DNA of 39,433 nucleotides, from positions 1-39,433 of the forward strand of contig JAUYBI010000056.1 in NCBI GenBank assembly GCA_030693145.1, written 5' to 3'. Source of the DNA: Candidatus Omnitrophota bacterium. GTDB taxonomy: Bacteria > Omnitrophota > Gorgyraeia > Gygaellales > Profunditerraquicolaceae. Both the position numbers and the translations under genes were made by a program. Position 1 is the stretch's first letter. The number at the start of each line of letters is the position of its first letter. The notes under the pieces are model-generated. The model searched no databases and was not told where the DNA came from. It saw nothing but the letters and a program-made list of their open reading frames with translations. Below, piece after piece: positions 13,527 through 20,793 of this stretch.

Positions 13527-15185
13527 CTATGCTATCCTTAGGATAATGCTCACCTTGGTACCTTTGCCAACTTTACTTTCTATGTCTATAATCCCTTTAT
13601 GCATATCAATTATATTCTTTGTAACCGCAAGGCCTAATCCCACCCCATTCTTTGGGCCCTTGGTCGTGAAGAATGGGTCGAAGACCTTTCTCAAATTCTC
13701 TTCTAGAATGCCATTACCTGTATCTTCTATCTGCACAACAACTGCCTTTTCCGTAAGTTTAAAATAATTACCATTCCTTCTGCCAAGATCGTTCTTCGAA
13801 TCATGCAACTGAATTGGATATGAACGCATAAAGAGCTTTCCGCCTCTCGGCATGGCATCAACGGCATTTAAAAGTAAGTTTATGAATACCTGTTCCATCT
13901 TATTACTGTCGATTGAAACCTTGGGTAAGTCCGAAGCTAATTCCTTAAATATTTCTATATCTGGGGGGTTAATCTTATATCGTACTAAACTCAAAGAGCT
14001 CTCTAATATGCTATTTATGTCTTCGGCTTTTAAATTTAATTCTCCTGCCCTGGAAAATTCCAGGAGTGCACACACAATATTATCAGCCCTTTTGATGTTG
14101 TTCTTCATCATCTGAACGATTTCAAACATATCCTTCTCTTCCGAAGAAATCTTCCCCTCTAAATAATTAACTCCCTGCAAAATTATCCCCAGTGGATTCT
14201 TCACTTCATGCGCAACACCGCTCGCCAGTCTACCAATCACTTCCATCTTTTCAGCCTGGATAAGTTGAGCCTGTGTTTCTTTAAGCTCAGTGCATGCTTC
14301 TTGTAATACCTCTTCTGCTTGTTTGCGTTCGGTGATGTCACGGTAAACACTCAGAAATAAATTGCGCCCATTATAAGAGATTAAAGATGAAAATATAGAG
14401 ACATTTCTAAATTGACCACTTTTTGTAGTAATTATTATTTCTATCTCTCGGCTTGTTCTTTTTTCTAAAAGCTCCACAATCCCTTTTAATGCCATCTGCC
14501 GATTTTTTGGATCGGGATACAGAAGGCTGATAAAATCTGGACATGCATTGGCTTCTTTCATGGAATAGCCTGTAAGTTTCTCCATTGCTAGATTATAAAC
14601 ATAGAAATAGCCTGTTTCGTTACTAAAAGTAACGCTCTCCTGGATTGTCGAAAGAACGCTTTGTAATCGATTCTCGCTCTCCCGCAACGCCTCCTCTGCC
14701 TTTTTACGCTCGGTGATATCGCGAAAATACCAGACCCTGCCATAGTATTCTCCTTCGGCATCAAACATCGAGACAGAGTAACGGTCGAAGACCCTGCCGT
14801 CTTTCAAAACTACCTCATCATTACATATTTCATCCCGGGTTTCGTAGAGATGTTTCACCTTACGGGCGAATTCTTCAGGAGATGCCAGTTTATCCATCAC
14901 CGACTGTTGCACACGCTCATCGGATCTTAATTCTATTACGTCCAAAGGAATACCCCATATATTAACAAAACGCTGATTGAAGAATAATATTTTGCCCTTT
15001 TCATCCACTACAAGTATTCCATCGATGGATAATTCCTGCTGTGTGCGGAGGATGATATTATTGAATATCAGTACCTCCTCGGCCTTCTTGCGCGCGCTAT
15101 CCGATATCTCAAGTTCCACTATCCGCTTTTGTAGTAATCCTATCTCTTTAACAAGCTCTTCTTTAGTTTTGTTTTTTTGTGCCAT
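13527..15185 (-). CDS. PAS-PAS sensor histidine kinase (soluble)
   Basis: A start at 15185 (MAQKNKTKEE) is preferred over 15206 because the extra upstream residues are not family-like; both are in frame. Domains in order: coiled coil (about 5-40), PAS 1 (40-160, ending RDITERKKAEEAL), PAS 2 (170-285, ending RDITERKQAEEVL), coiled coil, HisKA with the phospho-acceptor His in LASGVAHEVKNPLG, and HATPase with N box NLLLNAVDAM, G1 QIEDTGNGI, F box DPFFTTK and G2 GVGLGLAVT. There is no membrane segment, so it senses an intracellular signal through PAS. The receiver gene follows directly. The catalytic core closely resembles that of the kinase at 23686, indicating a paralogous pair. Confidence 0.92.
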   Translation of the reverse strand: MAQKNKTKEELVKEIGLLQKRIVELEISDSARKKAEEVLIFNNIILRTQQELSIDGILVVDEKGKILFFNQRFVNIWGIPLDVIELRSDERVQQSVMDKLASPEEFARKVKHLYETRDEICNDEVVLKDGRVFDRYSVSMFDAEGEYYGRVWYFRDITERKKAEEALRESENRLQSVLSTIQESVTFSNETGYFYVYNLAMEKLTGYSMKEANACPDFISLLYPDPKNRQMALKGIVELLEKRTSREIEIIITTKSGQFRNVSIFSSLISYNGRNLFLSVYRDITERKQAEEVLQEACTELKETQAQLIQAEKMEVIGRLASGVAHEVKNPLGIILQGVNYLEGKISSEEKDMFEIVQMMKNNIKRADNIVCALLEFSRAGELNLKAEDINSILESSLSLVRYKINPPDIEIFKELASDLPKVSIDSNKMEQVFINLLLNAVDAMPRGGKLFMRSYPIQLHDSKNDLGRRNGNYFKLTEKAVVVQIEDTGNGILEENLRKVFDPFFTTKGPKNGVGLGLAVTKNIIDMHKGIIDIESKVGKGTKVSIILRIA

Positions 15186-15206
15186 AGTTCGCTTTCTTAA
15201 GATCAT

Positions 15207-15785
15207 CTACTACTATAGCCATCTGAATCTTATCCGCCTGAAATCTTGCAATAGTTCATTAACACACATATTTTCCAGCAAATACTCCCATTACATTTTG
15301 CTATATTGTACCACTATTTTGGATATTTGATATAAAAAGTTGGGCTAAAAAAATCGTTCTATATTGAGGATACTGCTACTGCTTAAAAATATAATCGGAG
15401 AAGCAGGTAAATTGAACCCTCCCCACGGTAGACTTAAAACAGTACACGAGAATCAAACCAGGACTTAATTCCTTTTGTCTAATCTTAACCAAACTTAACT
15501 AAATTCATCTCTTTTTTTCGAAATATGCATGCCGGATCTGGTTGGACGAATTTAGAACTGTTCTATTAAGCCTATCCGATAAAGAACTGGCTGAAATCCT
15601 AATATAGCCTAGCTCGGTGAGATGATTTTAGTCATCTTCTTCTAACATCTTCCTAAAGTTATATGACTTTGATTATTACTTTTTTAGACAAGGCTTAAGA
15701 AATAAATCAGCCCGGTAAGAAAAGAACCGGGCTGATTCTTGATTCCCCACATTGAAATCGTGAATGTAGCTTATGTTTTATTCCA
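15207..15785. other. Gene-free region between divergently arranged genes
   Basis: AT-rich. It should hold the kinase promoter on the minus strand, but I see no clear -35/-10 pair. A short plus-strand frame near 15540-15607 reads LDEFRTVLLSLSDKELAEIL then stop, which looks like a gene-tail remnant but is too short to assign. The terminator at 15706-15736 belongs to the gene at 15786. Confidence 0.4.
15706..15736 (-). terminator. Rho-independent terminator of the secreted protein gene
   Basis: ATCAGCCCGGT (15706-15716) and ACCGGGCTGAT (15726-15736) form a perfect 11-bp stem with a 9-base loop. On the minus strand it is followed by TTTATTTCTT and lies about 50 bases after the stop of the 15786-16262 gene. 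Confidence 0.8.
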
Positions 15786-16262
15786 CTAATCTGCTGACAC
15801 TTTAATGGACTTGGCAGTTTTGATGCCGTCTTGATTCGTAATGTATTCTATGTTAACTTTATCATCCTTGCCTATCCAAGTCAAGGTAGTCGAATTCCCG
15901 TCTTTGTCAATGATAGTAGCGTCACTTGCTACCATAAAGATCGTCCCCTGTCCCTTATCGTCTTTGACGGTAATCTGCGGATTTACCCCACTTATACCAC
16001 TCCCGCTCGATACAAAATCGACCTTACCGGTAAAAATAGCAGTTCCAGCTGAGGCTGTAGAAGTGGTGTTGGCAGGTAGTTGGGTTGAAGCAACAGTAGT
16101 GCTGGGAACTTGCGCTGGAGCAGCAACATTGCTAGAAGCTTGAGCAGAATCAGTGCTATTATGTTCGCTATCTAGAACTGATGCCTCTTCGGCAAAACAC
16201 ATAGAAGTGACAAACGCAACAGCAAATAATACAAGAAGTACCTTCTTCATATCTTTTTTCAC
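15786..16262 (-). CDS. Secreted protein with Ser/Ala/Thr-rich linker and small beta domain
   Basis: The 158-residue protein has a clear Sec signal peptide (KKVLLVLFAVAFVTSMCFAE, cleavage near residue 25). A low-complexity S/T/A/P-rich linker follows (about 30-75), then a small beta-rich domain (about 76-158). The domain contains AIFTGKVDFVSSG, ITVKDDKGQGTIFMV, then DKVNIEYITNQDG. It resembles DUF5666/OB-like periplasmic domains that bind small ligands or metals, but I cannot name the family. A strong GGGAGGTG ribosome binding site is at 16260-16267. A terminator follows the gene, so it is monocistronic. The promoter must lie within or beyond the adjoining trypsin-like remnant. Confidence 0.8.
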   Translation of the reverse strand: MKKDMKKVLLVLFAVAFVTSMCFAEEASVLDSEHNSTDSAQASSNVAAPAQVPSTTVASTQLPANTTSTASAGTAIFTGKVDFVSSGSGISGVNPQITVKDDKGQGTIFMVASDATIIDKDGNSTTLTWIGKDDKVNIEYITNQDGIKTAKSIKVSAD

Positions 16263-16272
16263 CTCCCTTACT

Positions 16273-16533
16273 TTTGAAATTATTCTTGCTGATGAAAGAA
16301 ATGTAAGAGAAATAAGGAAACATGGGGATAATTGCCCAGACTTAGGAGAACTCGGTGGTATGAGTGGTGGCCCCGTCTTTATTAAAAGAAATAATAAGCA
16401 TGAACTAATAGGGATTATACGTGGTGCAGATAGTGGTCCGCATGCTACAATATTTGCTGCGCCACTTTACTACATAAAACCGGATGGGACATTGGATTTT
16501 ATTCATAGACCTAGATTTAACTTCGTGAAGTAA
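16273..16533 (+). pseudogene. Trypsin-like serine protease C-terminal remnant
   Basis: The frame encodes ELGGMSGGPVFIKRNNKHEL, with the catalytic serine of the S1 family in GMSGGP, then LIGIIRGADSG and an FAAPLYYIKPDG tail. The His and Asp of the triad and all upstream sequence are missing. No start codon lies near the first homologous residue, and the 5' boundary coincides with the ribosome binding site of the oppositely oriented secreted protein gene. A 5'-truncated gene. Confidence 0.6.
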
Positions 16534-16626
16534 AGCTTAACTTGATATTCTAATGAGGCACATTCTGGGCACAAGTCGGGATATAGTTATTATAACCAGT
16601 TGTATTGAATGAATTAGAATAGATTG

Positions 16627-16651
16627 AGTTAGAACAGGTAGTTCTAACTCG
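16627..16651. promoter_or_regulatory. Inverted repeat upstream of small ORF
   Basis: GAGTTAGAAC and GTTCTAACTC form a perfect 10-bp dyad with a five-base spacer, 41 bases before the ATG at 16692. It could be an operator or a small hairpin; no poly-T follows. Confidence 0.5.
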
Positions 16652-16691
16652 CGTAATTGTTGGTTTAATAAGATGAAACAGGAGGTTTTCT

Positions 16692-16850
16692 ATGTCCGAA
16701 GGCGGATTTTTAGTTAAGTTTGATGGGAAAGAGGTTGCTCGTTGCTATGCGGTGGCGTTTGATTATGATGATCGGCAATATACAATTAATGAGACAGAAA
16801 AGAAGGAATTACCAGTCGTAAAGAAGATAACTATTGAAGTAGAAGAATAA
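16692..16850 (+). CDS. 52-residue hypothetical protein
   Basis: A small ORF with an excellent ribosome binding site (AGGAGG at 16680-16685) and ATG at 16692. The peptide begins MSEGGFLVKFDGKEVARCYA and ends KKITIEVEE, giving an alternating beta-strand pattern. I do not recognise it. The strong translation signal and coherent sequence support a real gene; it may belong to a toxin-antitoxin or phage-type small protein set, but nothing shows this. Confidence 0.5.
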   Translation: MSEGGFLVKFDGKEVARCYAVAFDYDDRQYTINETEKKELPVVKKITIEVEE

Positions 16851-16861
16851 GATTTTAAAAA

Positions 16862-16950
16862 CGAGATCCTTCGGGCCTGCGGCCCTCAGGATGACGAGGG
16901 GGGATGGGCCCTCAGAATGACAGGGATTTTACGCTTCGTTCAGAATGACG
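16862..16950. repeat. CAGRATGAC-type dispersed repeat cluster
   Basis: GATCCTTCGGGCC, TGCGGCCCTCAGGATGAC, CCCTCAGAATGAC and TTCAGAATGACGG occur in a row. This is the familiar intergenic repeat type found in many unrelated bacterial genomes. It separates the small ORF from the shared leader copy C. Confidence 0.6.
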
Positions 16951-16955
16951 GAAAC

Positions 16956-17044
16956 GATAAATTTTTTGTTAGATTTTGCCTTTTCTTGCGTCAATTGCAG
17001 TAGGAAGGAAATAATAATAACGCAGGAAAAGGAGGAGATAACTC
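16956..17044 (+). promoter_or_regulatory. Shared leader, copy C (before truncated dinD)
   Basis: GATAAATTTTTTGTTAGA, TTTTCTTGCGTC, AATAATAATAACG and GGAGGAG align with copy A at 5184-5264 in the same order and spacing. Differences are concentrated in the middle (CAATTGCAGTAGGAAGG against TGTTATAGCAGGATGA). Confidence 0.65.
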
Positions 17045-17308
17045 ATGAATCAATTAAGCAATGCAGGGCATAGTTCTGTTTTTGAGAGTATTAAGAAAAT
17101 CAATGAACAAAAAATGGAGTATTGGTCTGCCAGAGAGTTATCAAAAATATTTGAATATTCTGAGTATAGGCATTTTGGCCCGGTAATTGCCAAAGCAAAA
17201 GATGCCTGTAATAATAGCGGCCATGCGGTTAGTGACCATTTCGAGGATATCCTCGGAATGGTAGATATCGGATCAGGCGCTAAAAGAAATAAGGCGAGTA
17301 GAAAATAA
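17045..17308 (+). CDS. dinD: DinD-like protein, truncated
   Basis: The 87 residues match the N-terminus of DNA-damage-inducible protein D: SVFESIKKINEQKMEYWSAR, ELSKIFEYSEYRHFGPVIAK, then SDHFEDILGMVDIGSGAKR. DinD is about 275 residues in E. coli, so roughly two thirds are missing; the frame ends shortly after the conserved GSGA motif with a basic tail. In E. coli DinD is LexA-controlled and inhibits RecA filament activities. Whether this fragment does anything is unknown. It has a strong GGAGGAG site and sits four bases before the PLD-like gene, so it may now serve as a translated leader cistron. Confidence 0.7.
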   Translation: MNQLSNAGHSSVFESIKKINEQKMEYWSARELSKIFEYSEYRHFGPVIAKAKDACNNSGHAVSDHFEDILGMVDIGSGAKRNKASRK

Positions 17309-17311
17309 AAA

Positions 17312-18895
17312 ATGAAAAGATATTTAGCAGTTTTTATAATATCCCTTGCTGTGTTAGGAATAACGGCAAGGGCTTATTGTTATCAGGCTGAAGCGATAGA
17401 TATTAACGGGACTAAATACTTTCCTGCGGTGAAAGAGGCTTTGGCAAAAGCAAAAGAATCAATAAATCTTGTAATGTTCGTAATAGAGTTGTCTCAATAC
17501 AGAGAAGATTCAGAAATTAATCAACTTGTTAATGGGCTTATAGAGGCAAAACAAAGGGGAGTGGATGTAGAAGTTATCTTGGATCAAAATGTGGACTTCG
17601 TCCAACGAAGGCATACAAGCGATTGGGAAGCCAAAATTAGAAGCATCAGGGCTTACAAGCGCCTCAGAGATGCTGGGATAAGGGTGTATTATGATGAGCC
17701 GGTAAGATACACTCATGCTAAAGCCATTGTTATAGATAAAAGCGTGGTCGTGCTAGGAAGCACGAATTGGACTGAGTCTTCATTTAATAAAAGTAATGAA
17801 GTAAATGTTTTGATTGATTCAAAAGGATTAGCGGAAGATATCTTAAGTTATTTCAAGACGATCAAGATAGACAGTGAGATAGAGAAATACCTTGATTTTA
17901 TCGGCCCTTCTACGCCTATCAGCTGGGAGTTTATGGAAAATCCAAAGCTTGCGCCTTTGATGATAAAAGCGCAAGATGCGCGGGCTTTTGATATTTATTT
18001 GTATCTGCTTTGGAAGTTTAGCGAAAAACAAGGGGACAGTCCCCAAAAGGCGGGGACAGTCCCCGTTTTATTGCTTTCCTATGATGATCTTGCCAAGCAT
18101 CTTGGGATTTATGAAGGGTGGACAACCACAGATTATAGAAGGCAGATTATAAAAGTGCTTAGAAGATTGGAACAGAAATATAAACTAATAAAATTTGAAC
18201 CGCATTATGCGAAAGAAGCGGAGGTGACGCTGATTGAAAAACCAGGGGACGCGTCTATTTTCCCTGAGCTTAGTACGAGAAAAATAGAAACGTCCCCTAT
18301 TTTCACTGCCCGCAATGGCACTGAAGGTTACTTCGAACTTCCTAATGACTACTTTGATTTTGGCTGGAATAAGATTTTATTTCTTAGGGCTAAGTTTTGT
18401 TATTTTATAAATCTTGCCTATTCTAGCATTAGCGATACAAAGCCATATTGGTCAAGAAGCGTAGCCGCAATAACTGAACAATTCGGCGGGATAGGCGAGG
18501 GAATCGTATATAAAGGAATGGCTGAATTAAGAAGGGAAAAATTAATAGATGTAAAATATGACTCGTTAACTGATAAGCCTTATGAAAAAAGAATGCCGAA
18601 GATGTATAAAATCTTAAGGCTCTATAATCCAAAGGAACTGGAATTAAAGCTAAAAGAAATAGAAGGAAAATATGGTAAAGAGGCATATGCTCAGGCAAGA
18701 AAATACGCGGGAATAGTCTTTGAAGAGAATAATCCTGAAGTAATTGAAGATATAATTTTAAAGTCAAAGCAATATGGAGAGAAAAAGGTAAAAAAAGCTT
18801 TTGGCATAGCTGCTCAGAAAAATCCAGATAATCCTAAGAGGATATATAGTTATGTGGTGGGGATAATAGAGAATTTGAATTCCCTTTCACAGTAG
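17312..18895 (+). CDS. Secreted phospholipase D-like protein with C-terminal winged-helix-like region
   Basis: A 527-residue protein with a signal peptide (residues 1-23) and one PLD-type domain (about 30-175). The HKD motif is YTHAKAIVIDKSVVVLGSTN, continuing into WTESSFNKSNE. Single-HKD members of this kind are usually dimeric nucleases (Nuc-like) or lipases. The unusual part is residues 210-450: LLSYDDLAKHLGIYEGWTTT with RRQIIKVLRRLEQKYKLIKF, and a second segment around 385-430, resemble winged-helix replication or transcription proteins. That is odd for an exported protein. Two in-frame repeat insertions, at residues 241-251 and 312-329, lengthen the gene. Lys-rich helices close the protein. 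The start is four bases after the dinD fragment. Family call by motif is good; substrate and location of the C-terminal part are open. Confidence 0.75.
   Translation: MKRYLAVFIISLAVLGITARAYCYQAEAIDINGTKYFPAVKEALAKAKESINLVMFVIELSQYREDSEINQLVNGLIEAKQRGVDVEVILDQNVDFVQRRHTSDWEAKIRSIRAYKRLRDAGIRVYYDEPVRYTHAKAIVIDKSVVVLGSTNWTESSFNKSNEVNVLIDSKGLAEDILSYFKTIKIDSEIEKYLDFIGPSTPISWEFMENPKLAPLMIKAQDARAFDIYLYLLWKFSEKQGDSPQKAGTVPVLLLSYDDLAKHLGIYEGWTTTDYRRQIIKVLRRLEQKYKLIKFEPHYAKEAEVTLIEKPGDASIFPELSTRKIETSPIFTARNGTEGYFELPNDYFDFGWNKILFLRAKFCYFINLAYSSISDTKPYWSRSVAAITEQFGGIGEGIVYKGMAELRREKLIDVKYDSLTDKPYEKRMPKMYKILRLYNPKELELKLKEIEGKYGKEAYAQARKYAGIVFEENNPEVIEDIILKSKQYGEKKVKKAFGIAAQKNPDNPKRIYSYVVGIIENLNSLSQ
18032..18064. 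repeat. Paired GGGGACAGTCCCC palindromes inside PLD-like gene
   Basis: GGGGACAGTCCCC occurs at 18032-18044 and again at 18052-18064, separated by seven bases. Each is a near-perfect 13-bp palindrome. The pair is read through in frame as GDSPQKAGTVP. Confidence 0.85.
18245..18297. repeat. Composite palindromic element, B type, in frame in PLD-like gene
   Basis: Arms GGGGACGCGTCTATTTT and AAAATAGAAACGTCCCC flank a short loop. The arms share the CGCG/AAAC asymmetry of the intergenic copy at 8010-8060. The element is translated as GDASIFPELSTRKIETSP without interrupting the gene. Confidence 0.85.
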
Positions 18896-18941
18896 TTTGT
18901 GGTAAAATTCTTCTATGTTTTGGCCTAAAAGGATAGGTCAG

Positions 18942-19318
18942 GCCCCGTAAAATGCTTCGCATTAAACGGGGCAGGCAAAATTTTGCCCGCACCAAAATTT
19001 TGCCAGTCGGCTTTAAAGTGTTGTTCGCCAGAGGCGCGGCATTGCCGCGTTTGTGTAGGTTTTAGGAAGTAGTAGCGGCAAGCGGACGAACCCTTATAAA
19101 CTTTGGTTTTTACTTGCAATAACTGCTCAGTGAGGACGCGCAGACTGGCGGCTGTCCCCACCCAGCCGCCAGTCTGCGCCGAGCCGCACACGTATTGCAT
19201 TAGCAAGAAGGCCGCCGGCCAAGGCGGCCGCCAAACGAGGCCTGCGCCCACGCAGGCCGAGTGGTAAATCGGGAGATGTGGGAGCGCCGACAGGCGCGGT
19301 GGATTAAACAAAGATCGT
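18942..19318. other. GC-rich, hairpin-dense non-coding block
   Basis: An island of higher GC in an AT-rich 800-base gap. It contains a succession of perfect stems: GCCCCGT/ACGGGGC with nested AATGC/GCATT (18942-18972), GGCAAAATTTTGCC (18974-18987), CGCGGC/GCCGCG (19035-19049), a 17-bp stem GCGCAGACTGGCGGCTG with its complement (19138-19154, 19163-19179), GGCCGCC/GGCGGCC (19210-19229) and GGCCTGCG/CGCAGGCC (19239-19258). A 135-codon minus-strand frame covers it but looks incidental. It could be a structured RNA, a recombination site of a mobile element, or a dispersed repeat. The AT-rich stretch 19330-19703 downstream holds a possible promoter (TTGACT 19543, TAAACT 19565) far from aroD and nothing else I can support. 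Confidence 0.5.
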
Positions 19319-19703
19319 TCGAACAGTATCAAAGAACCACCGATTTACTTTTTACGGTATTTCGGAATCATCGTCTTAAGCCTGCCGGAAGTATCCTCTA
19401 GAAATAAGAATACATACAACAGTTTTAATCTTTATCAATATTGTTCAACTTTAATCTATATAGTTCATCTCTTGAAGATAAAAAGGTCAAAAAAGTCGCA
19501 GTAAACCATTTTAATTTACAGTTTTTCTAGTCAATATTATTCTTGACTTTTTTGTTCCATTAGTTAAACTATATACCTGGGCTGAATCTATATAAAAAAC
19601 CTCAAAATTGATAAAATCCACGTATCGAATAGTAGCATTGCAATGTTAATAAAAATATTATATCCTTATAAAAGGGAAAAATATTGTTTATTTTAATCTC
19701 AAA

Positions 19704-20447
19704 ATGATAAAAATAGGGAAAACAGAATTAGGTAAGATTCCGAGAATAGCTATAGCTATTAATGATCGGGAAGATAGTAAGCTGATTAAATCTGCTTTTG
19801 TTGATATACTTGAAATTAGGGTAGATGAATTCAAGAAAACAGATCCTCTTTATGTAGGGAATATTGTTAAAACAAGTAGAAAAATCGGGGCCCCTTTAAT
19901 TTTAACAGTTCGTAGTAAAGAGGAAGGCGGACAAAAAGATATTTCTAATGAGTTAAAACTAAATATATTTAAAGAATGTATGCCATTAGTTGATGCTATT
20001 GATATAGAATTAAGATCACCGATTCTGTCGAAAGTTATAAAGATTGCAAGAAAAAATAAGAAAGTAGCCATTGTATCTTGGCACAATTTTAAGATGACGC
20101 CGAATGATAAAATGCTAAAGGATATTCTCAATAAAGCGAAAAAAAGCGGTGCTAATTTAGTTAAAATTGCAGTTAAAGCCAATAAAGCAGAAGATCTTCA
20201 TAGGCTTATGAGGTTTACGATAGAAAATAAATCTAAAAATATAATTACCATTTCCTTGGGCGAAATAGGCAGTATTTCCCGCTTAACTTTTCCAGGGTTT
20301 GGTTCATTGATTACTTATGCCTATATTAATAGACCATCAGGATTAGGTCAAAGAGCATTGAGTGAGCTACGGGAACATTTACGAGCATATTATCCTAAGT
20401 ATAATGAATACTATATAATAAAGTCACGTACCATTGAGTATGCTTGA
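19704..20447 (+). CDS. aroD: 3-dehydroquinate dehydratase, type I
   Basis: Catalyses dehydration of 3-dehydroquinate to 3-dehydroshikimate, step three of the shikimate pathway, in the cytosol. The 247-residue length fits type I enzymes. The substrate-binding patterns FVDILEIRVDEF and LILTVRSKEEGG, the catalytic His in VSWHNFKMTP (His127), the Schiff-base Lys in NLVKIAV (Lys154), and the Arg/Ser region SRLTFPGFGSLITYAY are all present. It is flanked by remnants and non-coding DNA rather than other aro genes, and is followed by a strong terminator, so it is monocistronic. I see no Shine-Dalgarno sequence before the ATG. Confidence 0.92.
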   Translation: MIKIGKTELGKIPRIAIAINDREDSKLIKSAFVDILEIRVDEFKKTDPLYVGNIVKTSRKIGAPLILTVRSKEEGGQKDISNELKLNIFKECMPLVDAIDIELRSPILSKVIKIARKNKKVAIVSWHNFKMTPNDKMLKDILNKAKKSGANLVKIAVKANKAEDLHRLMRFTIENKSKNIITISLGEIGSISRLTFPGFGSLITYAYINRPSGLGQRALSELREHLRAYYPKYNEYYIIKSRTIEYA

Positions 20448-20472
20448 TAGTTTCAATTGAGATTCTTCAGGG

Positions 20473-20510
20473 ATAAGGGCAACCCTTAATAAAGGTTGCC
20501 CTTATTTATT
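20473..20510 (+). terminator. Rho-independent terminator of aroD
   Basis: ATAAGGGCAACC (20473-20484) and GGTTGCCCTTAT (20494-20505) form a perfect 12-bp stem with a nine-base loop, followed by TTATT, 26 bases after the aroD stop. Confidence 0.85.
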
Positions 20511-20519
20511 GCTCGACGA

Positions 20520-20690
20520 ACAGGAATCACATAGAGGCGGACATGCTGGATGAGGAGTCGATTATCTCTAAAGTCCAAATTCTATTCGGAAAGCATGGGC
20601 GTTGAAGCTAAAGAGCAGAAGATGACAGAAACCGCTGTATACGGAACCGTACGTACAGTGGCGTGAGAAGACGGCGGGAGTAATCCCGCC
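20520..20690 (+). mobile_element. Group II intron 3'-end remnant
   Basis: The stretch ACATGCTGGATGAGGAG, AAGCATGGGCGTT, CAGAAGATGACAGAAACCGC, TGTATACGGAACCGTACG, TACAGTGGCGTGAGAAG resembles, from memory, the bases that follow the reverse transcriptase ORF in bacterial group II introns, including the domain V region (paired CGTACGTACAG and CTGTATACGG segments). The final GGCGGGA/TCCCGCC stem would be domain VI or the closing hairpin. No reverse transcriptase frame or 5' intron boundary is present within the 350-base gap, so this is a scar. Confidence 0.45.
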
Positions 20691-20700
20691 TTTTTTGTTT
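20673..20700 (+). terminator. Hairpin with T-run at end of intron remnant
   Basis: GGCGGGA (20673-20679), loop GTAA, TCCCGCC (20684-20690), then TTTTTTGTTT. It would act as an intrinsic terminator on the plus strand, insulating the next gene. Confidence 0.7.
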
Positions 20701-20793
20701 GCTTGTATTTTTGGCAATTGTGATAGAATATGGAGTAGATAGTTTTTGCTTGGGTTATAATAAACTAAACCTATAATTTAGGGAAGGATAAGA

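Noticed and set aside
19138-19179. Integron attC site
   Set aside because: The long stem is perfect and lacks the mismatched R/L boxes and extrahelical bases of attC; no integrase gene is present. Left as a structured block.
18925-19332. 135-codon minus-strand frame over the hairpin-dense block
   Set aside because: Its composition follows the GC-rich stems, it has no ribosome site or recognisable motif, and the hairpins explain the open frame better.
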